Notes under the pieces: model-generated
Told to the model about the DNA's origin: nothing
Database searches by the model: none
The model's input: the letters and a program-made list of their open reading frames with translations, nothing else
From: an uncultured Clostridia bacterium
Lineage (GTDB): Bacteria > Bacillota > Clostridia > Lachnospirales > Anaerotignaceae
Direction of reading: 5' to 3'
Assembly (NCBI GenBank): GCA_944378105.1
Contig: CALWGC010000017.1
Location: 62,001-126,000 of the forward strand
DNA: 64,000 nt
Program-made: the position numbers and the translations under genes
Shown here: piece by piece, positions 9,139 to 17,870 of the stretch
Numbering within the stretch: position 1 is the first letter of the stretch
Layout: every line of letters starts with the position of its first letter

Positions 9139-9297
9139 TTATTGTTCTTCGAAGTCATCTTTGCCTACGCCGCAAAGAGGGCATACCCAAGTGTCTGGCA
9201 ATTCAGAAAATGGGGTGCCTGGTTTGATGCCCTGGGATTCATCCCCAGTCGCTGGATCATACACATAGCCACAAACACTGCAAACATACTTTTTCAT
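9139..9297 (-). CDS. Rubredoxin
   Basis: 52 aa, the usual rubredoxin length. The two iron-binding knuckles are C6-S-V-C9-G and C39-P-L-C42-G, with the conserved [11 protein letters not shown] and [11 protein letters not shown] segments. It is a small cytosolic one-electron carrier with a mononuclear Fe(Cys)4 centre, used in anaerobes for oxygen/peroxide detoxification and other redox reactions. The gene starts 31 nt after the pyruvate kinase stop, with AGGAGG spaced 6 nt from the ATG. Its redox partner is not encoded nearby. Confidence 0.95.
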   Translation of the reverse strand: MKKYVCSVCGYVYDPATGDESQGIKPGTPFSELPDTWVCPLCGVGKDDFEEQ

Positions 9298-9327
9298 TTT
9301 GTTTCCTCCTTTTCGGTATCCTTTTTG

Positions 9328-11085
9328 TTAGGCGTTTGGCACGCCTGCATATACAAACCCCTTCTCGGCATCTACCGTGATGAGGGTTCCGTCTTTAATC
9401 AAATCTGTCACTTTAGAATTGCAAATCACCACAGGAATATCCAAGGCGTGGCCCAAAATTTCCGCATGACAGTTTTCGCCTTGGTCCATGGGGCCAACCA
9501 CAATGGCGCTGGCTTTTTTGGCAAAGGGCGTCAATTCGTTACAAGTATTGGTTGTCACCAAAATGTCGCCCGCTTTAAACTTTTTTTGCGCTTGGTCAAA
9601 GACTTTGATGACGTTGGCCTTGCCGCTGACCACTTGCATCCCAACGCCCCGGCCTTTACAAATCACATCCCCCACAATTTCCACCCGCATGGTGTTGGTG
9701 GAGCCAGATACGCCCACCGGCACCCCAACGGCAATGACAATGGTATCCCCATTGGCCGCCAGGCCGCTTTTGATGGCCGTTTCTGTGGCCAGTTCAAAGA
9801 CCTTGCTGTCTTCAATGATTTCGCCCAAAAGCACCGGCTTGCAGCCCCAAACCAGATTCAGCTGCCGCCACACCCGCTCTTGAAACGAGCTGGCCGCAAT
9901 GGGGCAAGTAGGTTTGAATTTGGAAATCATCCGCGCCGTAAAACCGCTTTTGGTGACGGTGGAAATACAGCTGGTGTTCAGCTCGGCCGCCGTGGTGCAG
10001 GCCGCATAGCTGATGGCGTTTGTGATGTTGGTCTGCTCCTGCTGAAACTGCTGGTGCAGCCGTTTGATATAGTTGATACTGCTTTCGGTGGTCAAGGCGA
10101 TATTGGCCATGGTCGATACGCTTTCCACGGGATATTTTCCCTGGGCCGTTTCGCCGCTTAACATAATGGCGTCGGAGCCGTCAAAGATGGCATTGGCCAC
10201 GTCGCTGGCTTCGGCCCGGGTGGGGCGAGGGTTTGTGGCCATGCTTTCTAACATTTGGGTGGCCGTGATGACCGGTTTACAAGCCTGGTTGGCTTTTTTA
10301 ATCAATTCCTTTTGCACCAGCGGTACTTCGGCAATGGGGATTTCCACCCCCAAATCGCCTCTGGCCACCATGATGCCGTCGGCCACTTCCAAAATTTCGT
10401 CGATGTTGCGTACACCTTCCCGGTTTTCGATTTTGGCAATGATGTTGATGTCGCTGCCGCCGTTTTCTTCCAATACCCGGCGAATTTTGATAACGTCGTT
10501 GGCGCTGCGGATAAAGGAAGCGGCAATATAGTCAAAGCCCATTTTAATCCCAAACTTGATGTCTTCCACATCCCGCTCCGTCAAAGAGGGCAAATTGACA
10601 TAGACATCGGGCACATTCACACCTTTATTGGAGCTTAAAAAGCCGCCGTTTACCACTTCGCATTCAATGTCCGTATCGGTCAGACGAAGCACTTTTAACT
10701 CCACCAGCCCGTCGTCCAGCAGCACCCGGCTGTTTTTCTTCAAATCTTCTGGTAAATGTTCATAGGTGACTGAAACTATGGTTTCGTCCCCTTCCACCTC
10801 CCTGGTGGTCAGTGTAAAGAGGCTGCCTGGTTCCAGATACACTTTGTTTTTGGCAAACTTTTTGACCCGAATTTCTGGGCCCTTGGTGTCCAAAAGCAGC
10901 GGAATGGGGGCAGAGAGTTCTTCTCTGGCTGCCTTTAAGTCGTTGATAAGCACCGTATGGGTATCATAGGTGCCATGGGAAAAGTTGATGCGGGCGGCAT
11001 CCATCCCATTTAAAATCAACGCCTTCATTTTTTCCTTACTGTCAGTGGCGGGGCCAAGGGTGCATACAATTTTTGTTCTTCTCAT
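9328..11085 (-). CDS. pyk: Pyruvate kinase with C-terminal PEP-utiliser-like domain
   Basis: 585 aa. Converts phosphoenolpyruvate and ADP to pyruvate and ATP. The N-terminal barrel begins MRRTKIVCTLGPAT; the active-site segment IIAKIENREG, ARGDLGVEIP and SGETAQGKYP are all present. Residues after ~475 form the extra PEP-utilising-enzyme 'mobile' domain typical of Firmicutes pyruvate kinases. The ATG at 11085 was chosen over an upstream in-frame start because the conserved N-terminus begins there and AAAGGTGAG precedes it. Lies downstream of dnaE without pfkA between them, unlike the common dnaE-pfkA-pyk order. Confidence 0.95.
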   Translation of the reverse strand: MRRTKIVCTLGPATDSKEKMKALILNGMDAARINFSHGTYDTHTVLINDLKAAREELSAPIPLLLDTKGPEIRVKKFAKNKVYLEPGSLFTLTTREVEGDETIVSVTYEHLPEDLKKNSRVLLDDGLVELKVLRLTDTDIECEVVNGGFLSSNKGVNVPDVYVNLPSLTERDVEDIKFGIKMGFDYIAASFIRSANDVIKIRRVLEENGGSDINIIAKIENREGVRNIDEILEVADGIMVARGDLGVEIPIAEVPLVQKELIKKANQACKPVITATQMLESMATNPRPTRAEASDVANAIFDGSDAIMLSGETAQGKYPVESVSTMANIALTTESSINYIKRLHQQFQQEQTNITNAISYAACTTAAELNTSCISTVTKSGFTARMISKFKPTCPIAASSFQERVWRQLNLVWGCKPVLLGEIIEDSKVFELATETAIKSGLAANGDTIVIAVGVPVGVSGSTNTMRVEIVGDVICKGRGVGMQVVSGKANVIKVFDQAQKKFKAGDILVTTNTCNELTPFAKKASAIVVGPMDQGENCHAEILGHALDIPVVICNSKVTDLIKDGTLITVDAEKGFVYAGVPNA

Positions 11086-11146
11086 CTTTTTCTCACCTTT
11101 CCCGGCCCACAGGGCCGGCCCTTTTTTCTCATACACATTCGGTCAC

Positions 11147-11156
11147 AGTATACCAT
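11147..11156 (-). promoter_or_regulatory. Extended -10 promoter for pyk
   Basis: Minus-strand ATGGTATACT, a TGn extended -10, about 62 nt upstream of the pyk start. A GC-rich dyad (GGGCCGGCCC, about 11110-11122) lies in the predicted 5' leader. Confidence 0.45.
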
Positions 11157-11200
11157 CTTTCCCCTTTTGACGCAACAAAATTCCCCTGCCGCAGGAAAAA

Positions 11201-14200
11201 TCACCGCAGCACCACACAGCCTTCCCCAAGACGTGCCTTTAACTCTTCCAAAAGCGCCGCACTGCCATCCACCCAGTTGGAAGCTTCTGTCATCAAAAGC
11301 TCTCCCGTTTCCACATTGCGCACCTTTACCACAATGGAACCGCGGTGGGACAGCAAAATCGGCGTAATCTCCTCTAATACCGATAATGTGTCAATTTTCA
11401 AAAATAATACCTGTTTTTTGGCTGGCGCTTCCTTTGGCACTTCCTTGGGTTCTTCTTCTTCTGCCCCTTCCAACGGCTTGATTTTTTCTGCTACAATCTT
11501 GCCGTCTTCTTCCGGCGCAATTTGCACCCTGCCTTCCACCAACACAATGGCGTCTTCTTCCAAAAAGGGATTGCACTTTTCATAGGTATTGGGAAAGACC
11601 ACCACTTCAATGGCCCCAAATAAATCTTCCACCTTCAAAAAGCACATCACTTTGTTATTTCTCGTATATTTCACCGTTTTTTCCGTGATCACGCCGCCAT
11701 AAATCACCCGCGACTCGTCGGCCACCACGTCTTCTTCCCGCTCGGCCAACAAATCCCTGCTTTGACAGCTGACTTTTCTTTGCAGCACATCCATATACTC
11801 GGCCAAGGGGTGACCGCTGACATAAATGCCCAGCACTTCCTTTTCCATGGCCAGTTTTTCTTTGACTGGGAACGGTGCAACCTTTGGCAAAGCGTCTTCC
11901 AGCTGCACCGTCTCTTCTTCCTGGGCGCCAAAGCCAAACAAATCCAGCTGGCCTTCCAGGTTGTTTTTCCGGGCCGAAAGAATGCCATCCCAAATGCCTT
12001 TGTATCCTGCCATATATTGGCTGCGCTCTCCACCCAGGCTATCCATGGCCCCGGCTTTGATGAAACTTTCCACCGCCCGTTTATTCAAGTCCTTGTTGTC
12101 CATCCGTTTTAAAAAATCGGTGAGGGATTGGAAGGGACCGTTTTTCTCCCTCTCTTCCACCAAGGCCCGGATGGTGTTGCGTCCCACACTTTTGATGGCC
12201 GCCAGGCCAAACCGAATTTTTCCGCCGGAAACGGAAAAAGCGGCAAAACCTTCGTTGATGTCCGGCGGCAAAAGCTGGATCCCCATTTTTTTGCATTCTT
12301 CAATATATCCGGCCACTTTCGTGGTGTTGTCCATGACAGATGTCATCAAGGCCGCCATAAATTCCACTGGATAGTGATATTTTAGATAGGCCGTTTCATA
12401 CCCCACCACCGCATAGCAGGCGGCGTGGCTCTTATTAAAGGCATATTTGGCAAAGTCGGTCATTTCGTCAAAGATTTTTTCTGCCACCGCCGGTTCGATG
12501 CCGTTTTGCACACAGCCTGGCACCTGGCCTTCGATGCCATAGACAAAGTTTTGCCGCTCCTTGGCCATCACTTCTGCCTTTTTCTTACTCATGGCACGGC
12601 GCACCAAATCGCTTCGGCCCAGGGAATAACCGGCTAACTTCCGCACAATTTCCATCACCTGTTCCTGATAAACAATACAACCATAGGTGTTTTCCAAAAT
12701 AGGCTCCAAGGAAGGATGGGTATATTGGATGTTGTCCGGGTTATTTTTCCCTTTGATATATTTGGGAATAAAGTCCATGGGGCCCGGCCGGTAAAGGGAA
12801 ATCCCCGCAATCAAGTCTTCCAGACGGCTGGGCAAAAGCTCTTTCATAAAGGACTTCATCCCGGCACTTTCCAACTGGAAGACGCCTTCTGTTTTTCCTT
12901 GGGAAATCATTTGATACACATCGGCATCATCCAAGGGGATATGGTCCATATCCAGATGAATGCCTTGGCTGCGCTCCACTTCTTTGACGGCATTTTGAAT
13001 GACCGTCAGTGTCCGCAGCCCCAAAAAATCCATTTTTAATAGCCCCAGCTCTTCCAAAATGGTCATGGTGTACTGGGTGGTGATGGCGCCGTCGTTGCTA
13101 TTTAAAGGCACATATTCCATCACCGGGTCCCGGCAAATCACAACCCCTGCGGCATGGGTGGAAGCATGGCGGGGCAGGCCCTCCAGACGCATACTCATAT
13201 CCAACAGATATTTCACGTCCTCTTCTTCCTCATACCGTTTTTTCAGTTCCGGGTTCATTTTCAGCGCCTTTTCAATGGTAATCCCCAATTCCATGGGAAT
13301 CATCTTGCTGATTTTATCCACTTCCGCATAGGGCCGGTCCAGCGCCCGCCCCACGTCTTTGACGGCGCCCCGGGCGGCCATGGTACCAAAGGTAATGATT
13401 TGGGCCACATGGTCCTCGCCGTATTTTTCCACCACATAGTCAATGACTTCCTGGCGTCTTTCGTAACAAAAGTCCACGTCAATATCGGGCATGGAAACTC
13501 GTTCGGGATTGAGGAACCGTTCAAAAATCAAGTTATACTGCACCGGGTCAATGGTGGTGATGTCCAGACAGTAGCTGACCACACTGCCGGCGGCCGAGCC
13601 GCGCCCCGGCCCCACCATGATTTGATGGTCCTTGGCAAACTTGATAAAGTCCCATACAATCAAAAAATAGTCCACATAGCCCATGCTTTCGATGGTTTTT
13701 AATTCATATTCCAGCCGCTTGCGCAGCGCCTCGTCGGCATGGGGATAACGGCGCGAAAACCCTGCTTCGCAAAGTTGACGTAAATATTGAGATGCCGTTT
13801 TTCCATCGGGCACCGAAAACCGGGGCAATTTTAAATCATGGAACACAAAGTCCACATTGCACCGGTCCGCAATTTTTTGCGTATTTTCCAATGCCTCTTT
13901 GGCATAGGGAAAGAGGGCGTACATCTCCTCTTTGCTTTTCAAATAAAACTGGCCGCCTTCATAGCGCATCCGGTCCTCGTCGTGGATGGTTTTTCCCGTT
14001 TGGATGCAAAGCAAAATGTCGTGGCTTTCGGCATCTTCCGGATAGATATAATGGCTGTCGTTGGTGGCAATGAGAGGGATTCCCGTTTCCTCATGGATTT
14101 TCAAAAGGGCTTGATTTACCTTCTTTTGCTCCACCATGCCATGGTCTTGCAGTTCCAAAAAGAAATTACCCTTGCCGAAAATTTCTTCATATTGTAAGGC

Positions 14201-14680
14201 AATGGTCTTGGCCTCCTCGTAACTGCCCTGCAAAATGGTCCGCGCCACAGGCCCGGCCAGACATGCGCTGGAAGCAATGATCCCTTCGTGGTATTTTTCT
14301 AAAATCTCCCGGTCCACCCGTGGTTTATAATAAAAGCCATCCAAAAAACCATAGGAGACGATTTTCACCAAATTGGCATACCCCGTCTCATTTTCTGCCA
14401 ACAACACCAAGTGATAATAGCTGAACCCTTGGGAGTTGTCTTTAATTAGACGGGATTTTGGCGCCACATACACCTCACAGCCGATAATGGGCTTAACGCC
14501 CACTTCCTTGGCGGCTTTATAAAATTCAATGGCCCCATACATGGCCCCGTGGTCGGTGATGGCCAAACTATTCATATCCAGCTCCTTGGCCCGCTGCACC
14601 AATTCCATCAGCTTGGCCGAACCGTCCAACAAGCTGTATTCTGTATGCACATGTAAATGGGTAAAAGGCAATGATTCCAT
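11201..14680 (-). CDS. dnaE: DNA polymerase III alpha subunit (DnaE)
   Basis: 1159 aa. Replicative polymerase of the C family. An N-terminal PHP domain (THLHVHTEYSLLDGSAKLME) is followed by the palm with the metal-binding PDIDVDFCYERRQEVIDYV segment, the finger and tandem helix-hairpin-helix region, and an OB fold near residue ~1000 (VIYGGVITEKTVKYTRNNK). No exonuclease insert is visible, so this is DnaE rather than PolC. The ATG at 14680 was chosen for its AAAGGAGG site 7 nt upstream and its match to the family start. Clostridia normally carry both PolC and DnaE; this is the DnaE copy. Confidence 0.95.
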   Translation of the reverse strand: MESLPFTHLHVHTEYSLLDGSAKLMELVQRAKELDMNSLAITDHGAMYGAIEFYKAAKEVGVKPIIGCEVYVAPKSRLIKDNSQGFSYYHLVLLAENETGYANLVKIVSYGFLDGFYYKPRVDREILEKYHEGIIASSACLAGPVARTILQGSYEEAKTIALQYEEIFGKGNFFLELQDHGMVEQKKVNQALLKIHEETGIPLIATNDSHYIYPEDAESHDILLCIQTGKTIHDEDRMRYEGGQFYLKSKEEMYALFPYAKEALENTQKIADRCNVDFVFHDLKLPRFSVPDGKTASQYLRQLCEAGFSRRYPHADEALRKRLEYELKTIESMGYVDYFLIVWDFIKFAKDHQIMVGPGRGSAAGSVVSYCLDITTIDPVQYNLIFERFLNPERVSMPDIDVDFCYERRQEVIDYVVEKYGEDHVAQIITFGTMAARGAVKDVGRALDRPYAEVDKISKMIPMELGITIEKALKMNPELKKRYEEEEDVKYLLDMSMRLEGLPRHASTHAAGVVICRDPVMEYVPLNSNDGAITTQYTMTILEELGLLKMDFLGLRTLTVIQNAVKEVERSQGIHLDMDHIPLDDADVYQMISQGKTEGVFQLESAGMKSFMKELLPSRLEDLIAGISLYRPGPMDFIPKYIKGKNNPDNIQYTHPSLEPILENTYGCIVYQEQVMEIVRKLAGYSLGRSDLVRRAMSKKKAEVMAKERQNFVYGIEGQVPGCVQNGIEPAVAEKIFDEMTDFAKYAFNKSHAACYAVVGYETAYLKYHYPVEFMAALMTSVMDNTTKVAGYIEECKKMGIQLLPPDINEGFAAFSVSGGKIRFGLAAIKSVGRNTIRALVEEREKNGPFQSLTDFLKRMDNKDLNKRAVESFIKAGAMDSLGGERSQYMAGYKGIWDGILSARKNNLEGQLDLFGFGAQEEETVQLEDALPKVAPFPVKEKLAMEKEVLGIYVSGHPLAEYMDVLQRKVSCQSRDLLAEREEDVVADESRVIYGGVITEKTVKYTRNNKVMCFLKVEDLFGAIEVVVFPNTYEKCNPFLEEDAIVLVEGRVQIAPEEDGKIVAEKIKPLEGAEEEEPKEVPKEAPAKKQVLFLKIDTLSVLEEITPILLSHRGSIVVKVRNVETGELLMTEASNWVDGSAALLEELKARLGEGCVVLR

Positions 14681-14735
14681 GACCCCCTCCTTTCTGCAAA
14701 CCCTCGTTTGCCCTGCTTGTTTCCTTCTTCGCCTT

Positions 14736-14745
14736 ATCATACCAT
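14736..14745 (-). promoter_or_regulatory. Extended -10 promoter for dnaE
   Basis: Minus-strand ATGGTATGAT (TGn extended -10) about 56 nt before the dnaE start; -35 region poor. Confidence 0.45.
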
Positions 14746-14845
14746 AGCCACCAAAAAAAAGAAAGTCGAACCCGCCAGCCTCTTTTGCGGATAACTTTTC
14801 TTTCTGGTGCATAGGAATAGAAAAACACGAAATGAGGAATGGAAG

Positions 14846-16066
14846 TTGTCTACTACATTTTTACCACAAAAAGGAAGGGAAAGTCTGTTGTATTTGCAAC
14901 AAAACAACACCTTTTTCTGTCATCAAAAGCCCCTACTCTCTCTCAAACAAAGCCAGGTGTTGCAAACGAAACAAGGCCAGACCCTTTTGTTTGGCATCAC
15001 ACCAGAAGACCGGGGCCTTTTGGCCCTGCTCCATGGCGATGGCACCCTGGGGCAGCGCCAGCAACTGATGCTGCCCGCCCAGGCCACCCAAAGCGAATGT
15101 TGTTTCTTTTCCCAAGGCTCCACCGGCACCCATTGCTATTTTGTTGGAAACCAAACCCTGTTTTCCTGTGACTTTGTCTCTTCTCCCAAAGAATTGGCCC
15201 TCCTCTCACCCACAAGCCCTTTGCGTTTCTTTGACGCCACCCATCCCGTTTTGGGCTTCCTTTCGCCCAAACGGCAGCAAATGATTTTTCTACCCGAAGA
15301 AGGACAGACCATTTTGCTTTCCAATGACGGCGATGCCATCTTAGATTATTCTGCCCTTTGGCACGAAGGGATATTACATCTTTGCTATCTTTATGGAAAC
15401 GAAAAAACAGCGCGGCTTTTCTATCGCCAGGTGAAAGACGGCGTGGCCGATAGTCCCCAACTGCTTTATACAGCCTCTGCCCTCCACCAGACGGCGTTGT
15501 TTGTCACGCCCGATGGCCTGTTTGTTTCTGCCGCCGGCCAAAACCGCCTGCTTTATACCTTTTCCCAAACAAACGGCAAAACCTTCTTCCCCGTCAGCCG
15601 CCATTATGCCCCCTTTGCCGCAGCGCAAAAAGCCACCTGTCTTTCCCCTTCCCACTATGGGGAGTGCTATGTATCAGCCCAGTTCCAGGTGCTGGATACC
15701 GGCTTTTTCCGCCCATCTCAGACAGGAGCCATGGCCCAGGATTTGAAACAAACCCTGCAAAAAAAGGACCAGACCATCCACGCCCTGCAAACCGAATTAA
15801 ACCGGCAAAAACAGGCAGAGCAAAACGCCCGGACCCAGCTTTTGCAGCAGTCCTCCCAATGGAGCTCCCTGCGTAACCGCTTGGAACAAGAAATCATTGC
15901 CTTGCAGCAAAAATTGGCCACACCTGCCAAGGCGGAAGGCGTCATTTTGGCCGCCGGATATGACATCTCCCAAGAGGACACTCCAAAGGCCCAGGTAATC
16001 CCTGTGGAAGAAATGGAGAAAGCCGAAGATGCCGTATCCGCAGAATCTTCCACAACCGACGATTAA
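14846..16066 (+). CDS. Unrecognised protein: repeat/propeller-like domain plus C-terminal coiled coil
   Basis: 406 aa from a TTG start that has GAGGA about 7 nt upstream; an in-frame GTG at 14807 has no good ribosome-binding site. Residues ~1-290 carry recurring beta-hairpin patterns with LLF/LLY and phenylalanine-rich strands suggestive of a propeller. Residues ~300-365 form a Gln/Lys/Glu coiled coil, and the C-terminus is acidic. No signal peptide or membrane segment. It is divergent from dnaE and upstream of the antiporter, with no obvious partner. I do not recognise the family. Confidence 0.6.
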   Translation: MSTTFLPQKGRESLLYLQQNNTFFCHQKPLLSLKQSQVLQTKQGQTLLFGITPEDRGLLALLHGDGTLGQRQQLMLPAQATQSECCFFSQGSTGTHCYFVGNQTLFSCDFVSSPKELALLSPTSPLRFFDATHPVLGFLSPKRQQMIFLPEEGQTILLSNDGDAILDYSALWHEGILHLCYLYGNEKTARLFYRQVKDGVADSPQLLYTASALHQTALFVTPDGLFVSAAGQNRLLYTFSQTNGKTFFPVSRHYAPFAAAQKATCLSPSHYGECYVSAQFQVLDTGFFRPSQTGAMAQDLKQTLQKKDQTIHALQTELNRQKQAEQNARTQLLQQSSQWSSLRNRLEQEIIALQQKLATPAKAEGVILAAGYDISQEDTPKAQVIPVEEMEKAEDAVSAESSTTDD

Positions 16067-16141
16067 AATTTGAAAAAAATCCACCAAATTCGACTTTTTT
16101 CCCACACAATTAACAAAATAGCGAAACTTCCCTCCCACTTG

Positions 16142-16170
16142 TTGCAACCCTCTGCGCCTTATGCTATGAT
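16142..16170 (+). promoter_or_regulatory. Sigma-A promoter for the NhaC-family gene
   Basis: TTGCAA (16142-16147), 17-bp spacer, TATGAT (16165-16170) with a TGC extended -10. The predicted leader is about 60 nt and ends in a GGGAGGG ribosome-binding site. Confidence 0.75.
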
Positions 16171-16237
16171 TGAGTTTATGGAAACTTTTCATGCAAACCA
16201 AAGGAAGGTTGTATTTTAGGGAGGGAATCGTTGTATT

Positions 16238-17797
16238 ATGGAACCAATTCAAGTTGGGTTTTTATCCATTCTGCCTCCAGTCATCGCCATCGGGCTGGCG
16301 CTGGCCAGCAAGGAAGTCATTTCTTCTTTGCTCATCGGCATTTTGGCAGGAACCGGCATTTATGCCTATTACACCTGCGATGGGTGGATCAATGTGGCTG
16401 TCCACACCATGGACACCACCGTCACTTTGATGAGTGACAAGCTGTCTGGGAATATTCCCATTGTCATTTTCCTTTGCTTTTTGGGGGCATTGGTTGTCAT
16501 CATCACAAAAGCCGGTGGCTCCAGAGCCTACGGCCAATGGGCCAGCACCAAGATCAAAAGCCGCGTTGGGGCACAGCTGGCCACCAGTGCATTGGGGGCA
16601 CTGATTTTCATCGACGACTATTTCAACTGCTTAACCGTCGGCACCGTCATGCGTCCTGTGACGGACAAGCATCGGGTATCCCATGCCAAGCTGGCCTATA
16701 TCATCGACGCCACGGCTGCACCCGTTTGTATCATCGCCCCGGTTTCTTCCTGGGCCGCTTCAGTCATCAGCCAAATGGGCGATACCGGCTTAAACGGCAT
16801 GCATTCGTTCATGCAGTCCATCCCCTTTAATCTTTATGCCATTTTGACCATCGTCATGGTGGTGGTGCTTTCTGTTAAGCAGTTGGATTTTGGGCCGATG
16901 GAAAAATTTGAAGAAATGGCCATGAAACATGGCGATTTGGACTACAGTCAGTCGGCCATCTCTTCCAGCAGCAATAGCGAGCTGGAAAACCTGGAAATTT
17001 CGCCCAAGGGCACCGTTTGGGACTTGATTATCCCCATTGTGGCGCTGATCATTTTCTCCATTTTATCCATGCTGTACGTAGGCGGTTATTTTGCAGGCGG
17101 CATGACCATTGCCGAAGGCTTTGGTAACACCGATGCCGGCCCGGCGTTGGCCTTGTCCAGTTTTGCGGCCTTGATCGTTGCCTTTTTCCTGTTTATTCCA
17201 AGAAAAATCATCACCTTCCGCGCCTTTATGGAAGGCATTGGCGAAGGCGTCAAATCCATGACCGGGGCCATCATCATTTTGACACTGGCCTGGACCATCA
17301 GCGGCGTTTGCCGGGACTTACTGAGCACCGGGGAATATGTCAGCAATTTGGTGGCCCAAAGCAACATGCCTGTGATGCTCATTCCTGCCATCATCTTTGT
17401 GGTGGCCGGGTTCTTGTCCTTTTCCATGGGCACCAGCTGGGGCACCTTTGGGATTTTGATCCCCATCATTGCCGACATTTGTAGCAAAGTGGCACCTCAT
17501 TTGACCATCATCGCCTTGGCCGCTACACTGGCCGGCTCTGTCTTTGGCGACCACTGCTCCCCGATTTCGGACACCACCATTTTGTCCTCCACCGGGGCCA
17601 CCTGTAAGCACATCGACCACGTCTCCACCCAGATTCCTTATGCTGCGGTGACGGCCGTTTGTTGCTTGGCCGGTTATATTGTGGCCGGTATCACCACCAG
17701 CTTGGTGCTGACTTGGATTGTATCCTTAGCCGCCTTGCTGATTGCTTTGGTGGTTTTGCATCGCCTGACGGTGAAAAAATTGGAACACACCAAATAA
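16238..17797 (+). CDS. NhaC-type Na+/H+ antiporter family protein
   Basis: 519 aa with about 12 membrane helices. It carries the family's two similar halves, including ALIFIDDYFNCLTVGTVMRP and AGSVFGDHCSPISDTTILSS; the aspartates in these motifs are the conserved ion-coupling positions. Known members exchange Na+ or organic cations/amino acids against protons, so the substrate cannot be assigned from sequence. It is a single-gene unit with its own promoter and a strong hairpin 24 nt after the stop. Confidence 0.85.
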   Translation: MEPIQVGFLSILPPVIAIGLALASKEVISSLLIGILAGTGIYAYYTCDGWINVAVHTMDTTVTLMSDKLSGNIPIVIFLCFLGALVVIITKAGGSRAYGQWASTKIKSRVGAQLATSALGALIFIDDYFNCLTVGTVMRPVTDKHRVSHAKLAYIIDATAAPVCIIAPVSSWAASVISQMGDTGLNGMHSFMQSIPFNLYAILTIVMVVVLSVKQLDFGPMEKFEEMAMKHGDLDYSQSAISSSSNSELENLEISPKGTVWDLIIPIVALIIFSILSMLYVGGYFAGGMTIAEGFGNTDAGPALALSSFAALIVAFFLFIPRKIITFRAFMEGIGEGVKSMTGAIIILTLAWTISGVCRDLLSTGEYVSNLVAQSNMPVMLIPAIIFVVAGFLSFSMGTSWGTFGILIPIIADICSKVAPHLTIIALAATLAGSVFGDHCSPISDTTILSSTGATCKHIDHVSTQIPYAAVTAVCCLAGYIVAGITTSLVLTWIVSLAALLIALVVLHRLTVKKLEHTK

Positions 17798-17820
17798 ATG
17801 GAAAAGAAGTCCAACGAAAA

Positions 17821-17848
17821 AGAGGTTTCTCCTTTTGGAGAAACCTCT
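17821..17848. terminator. Bidirectional terminator between nhaC-like gene and hydA
   Basis: Perfect 12-bp stem AGAGGTTTCTCC with a TTTT loop, flanked by A and T runs on both sides; serves the two convergent genes. Confidence 0.85.
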
Positions 17849-17870
17849 TTTTTCTGTTTCTGTTCGATTC

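Noticed and set aside
9142..10161. A 339-codon plus-strand frame opposite rubredoxin and pyruvate kinase
   Set aside because: It overlaps two certain genes on the other strand and has no recognisable product or ribosome-binding site.
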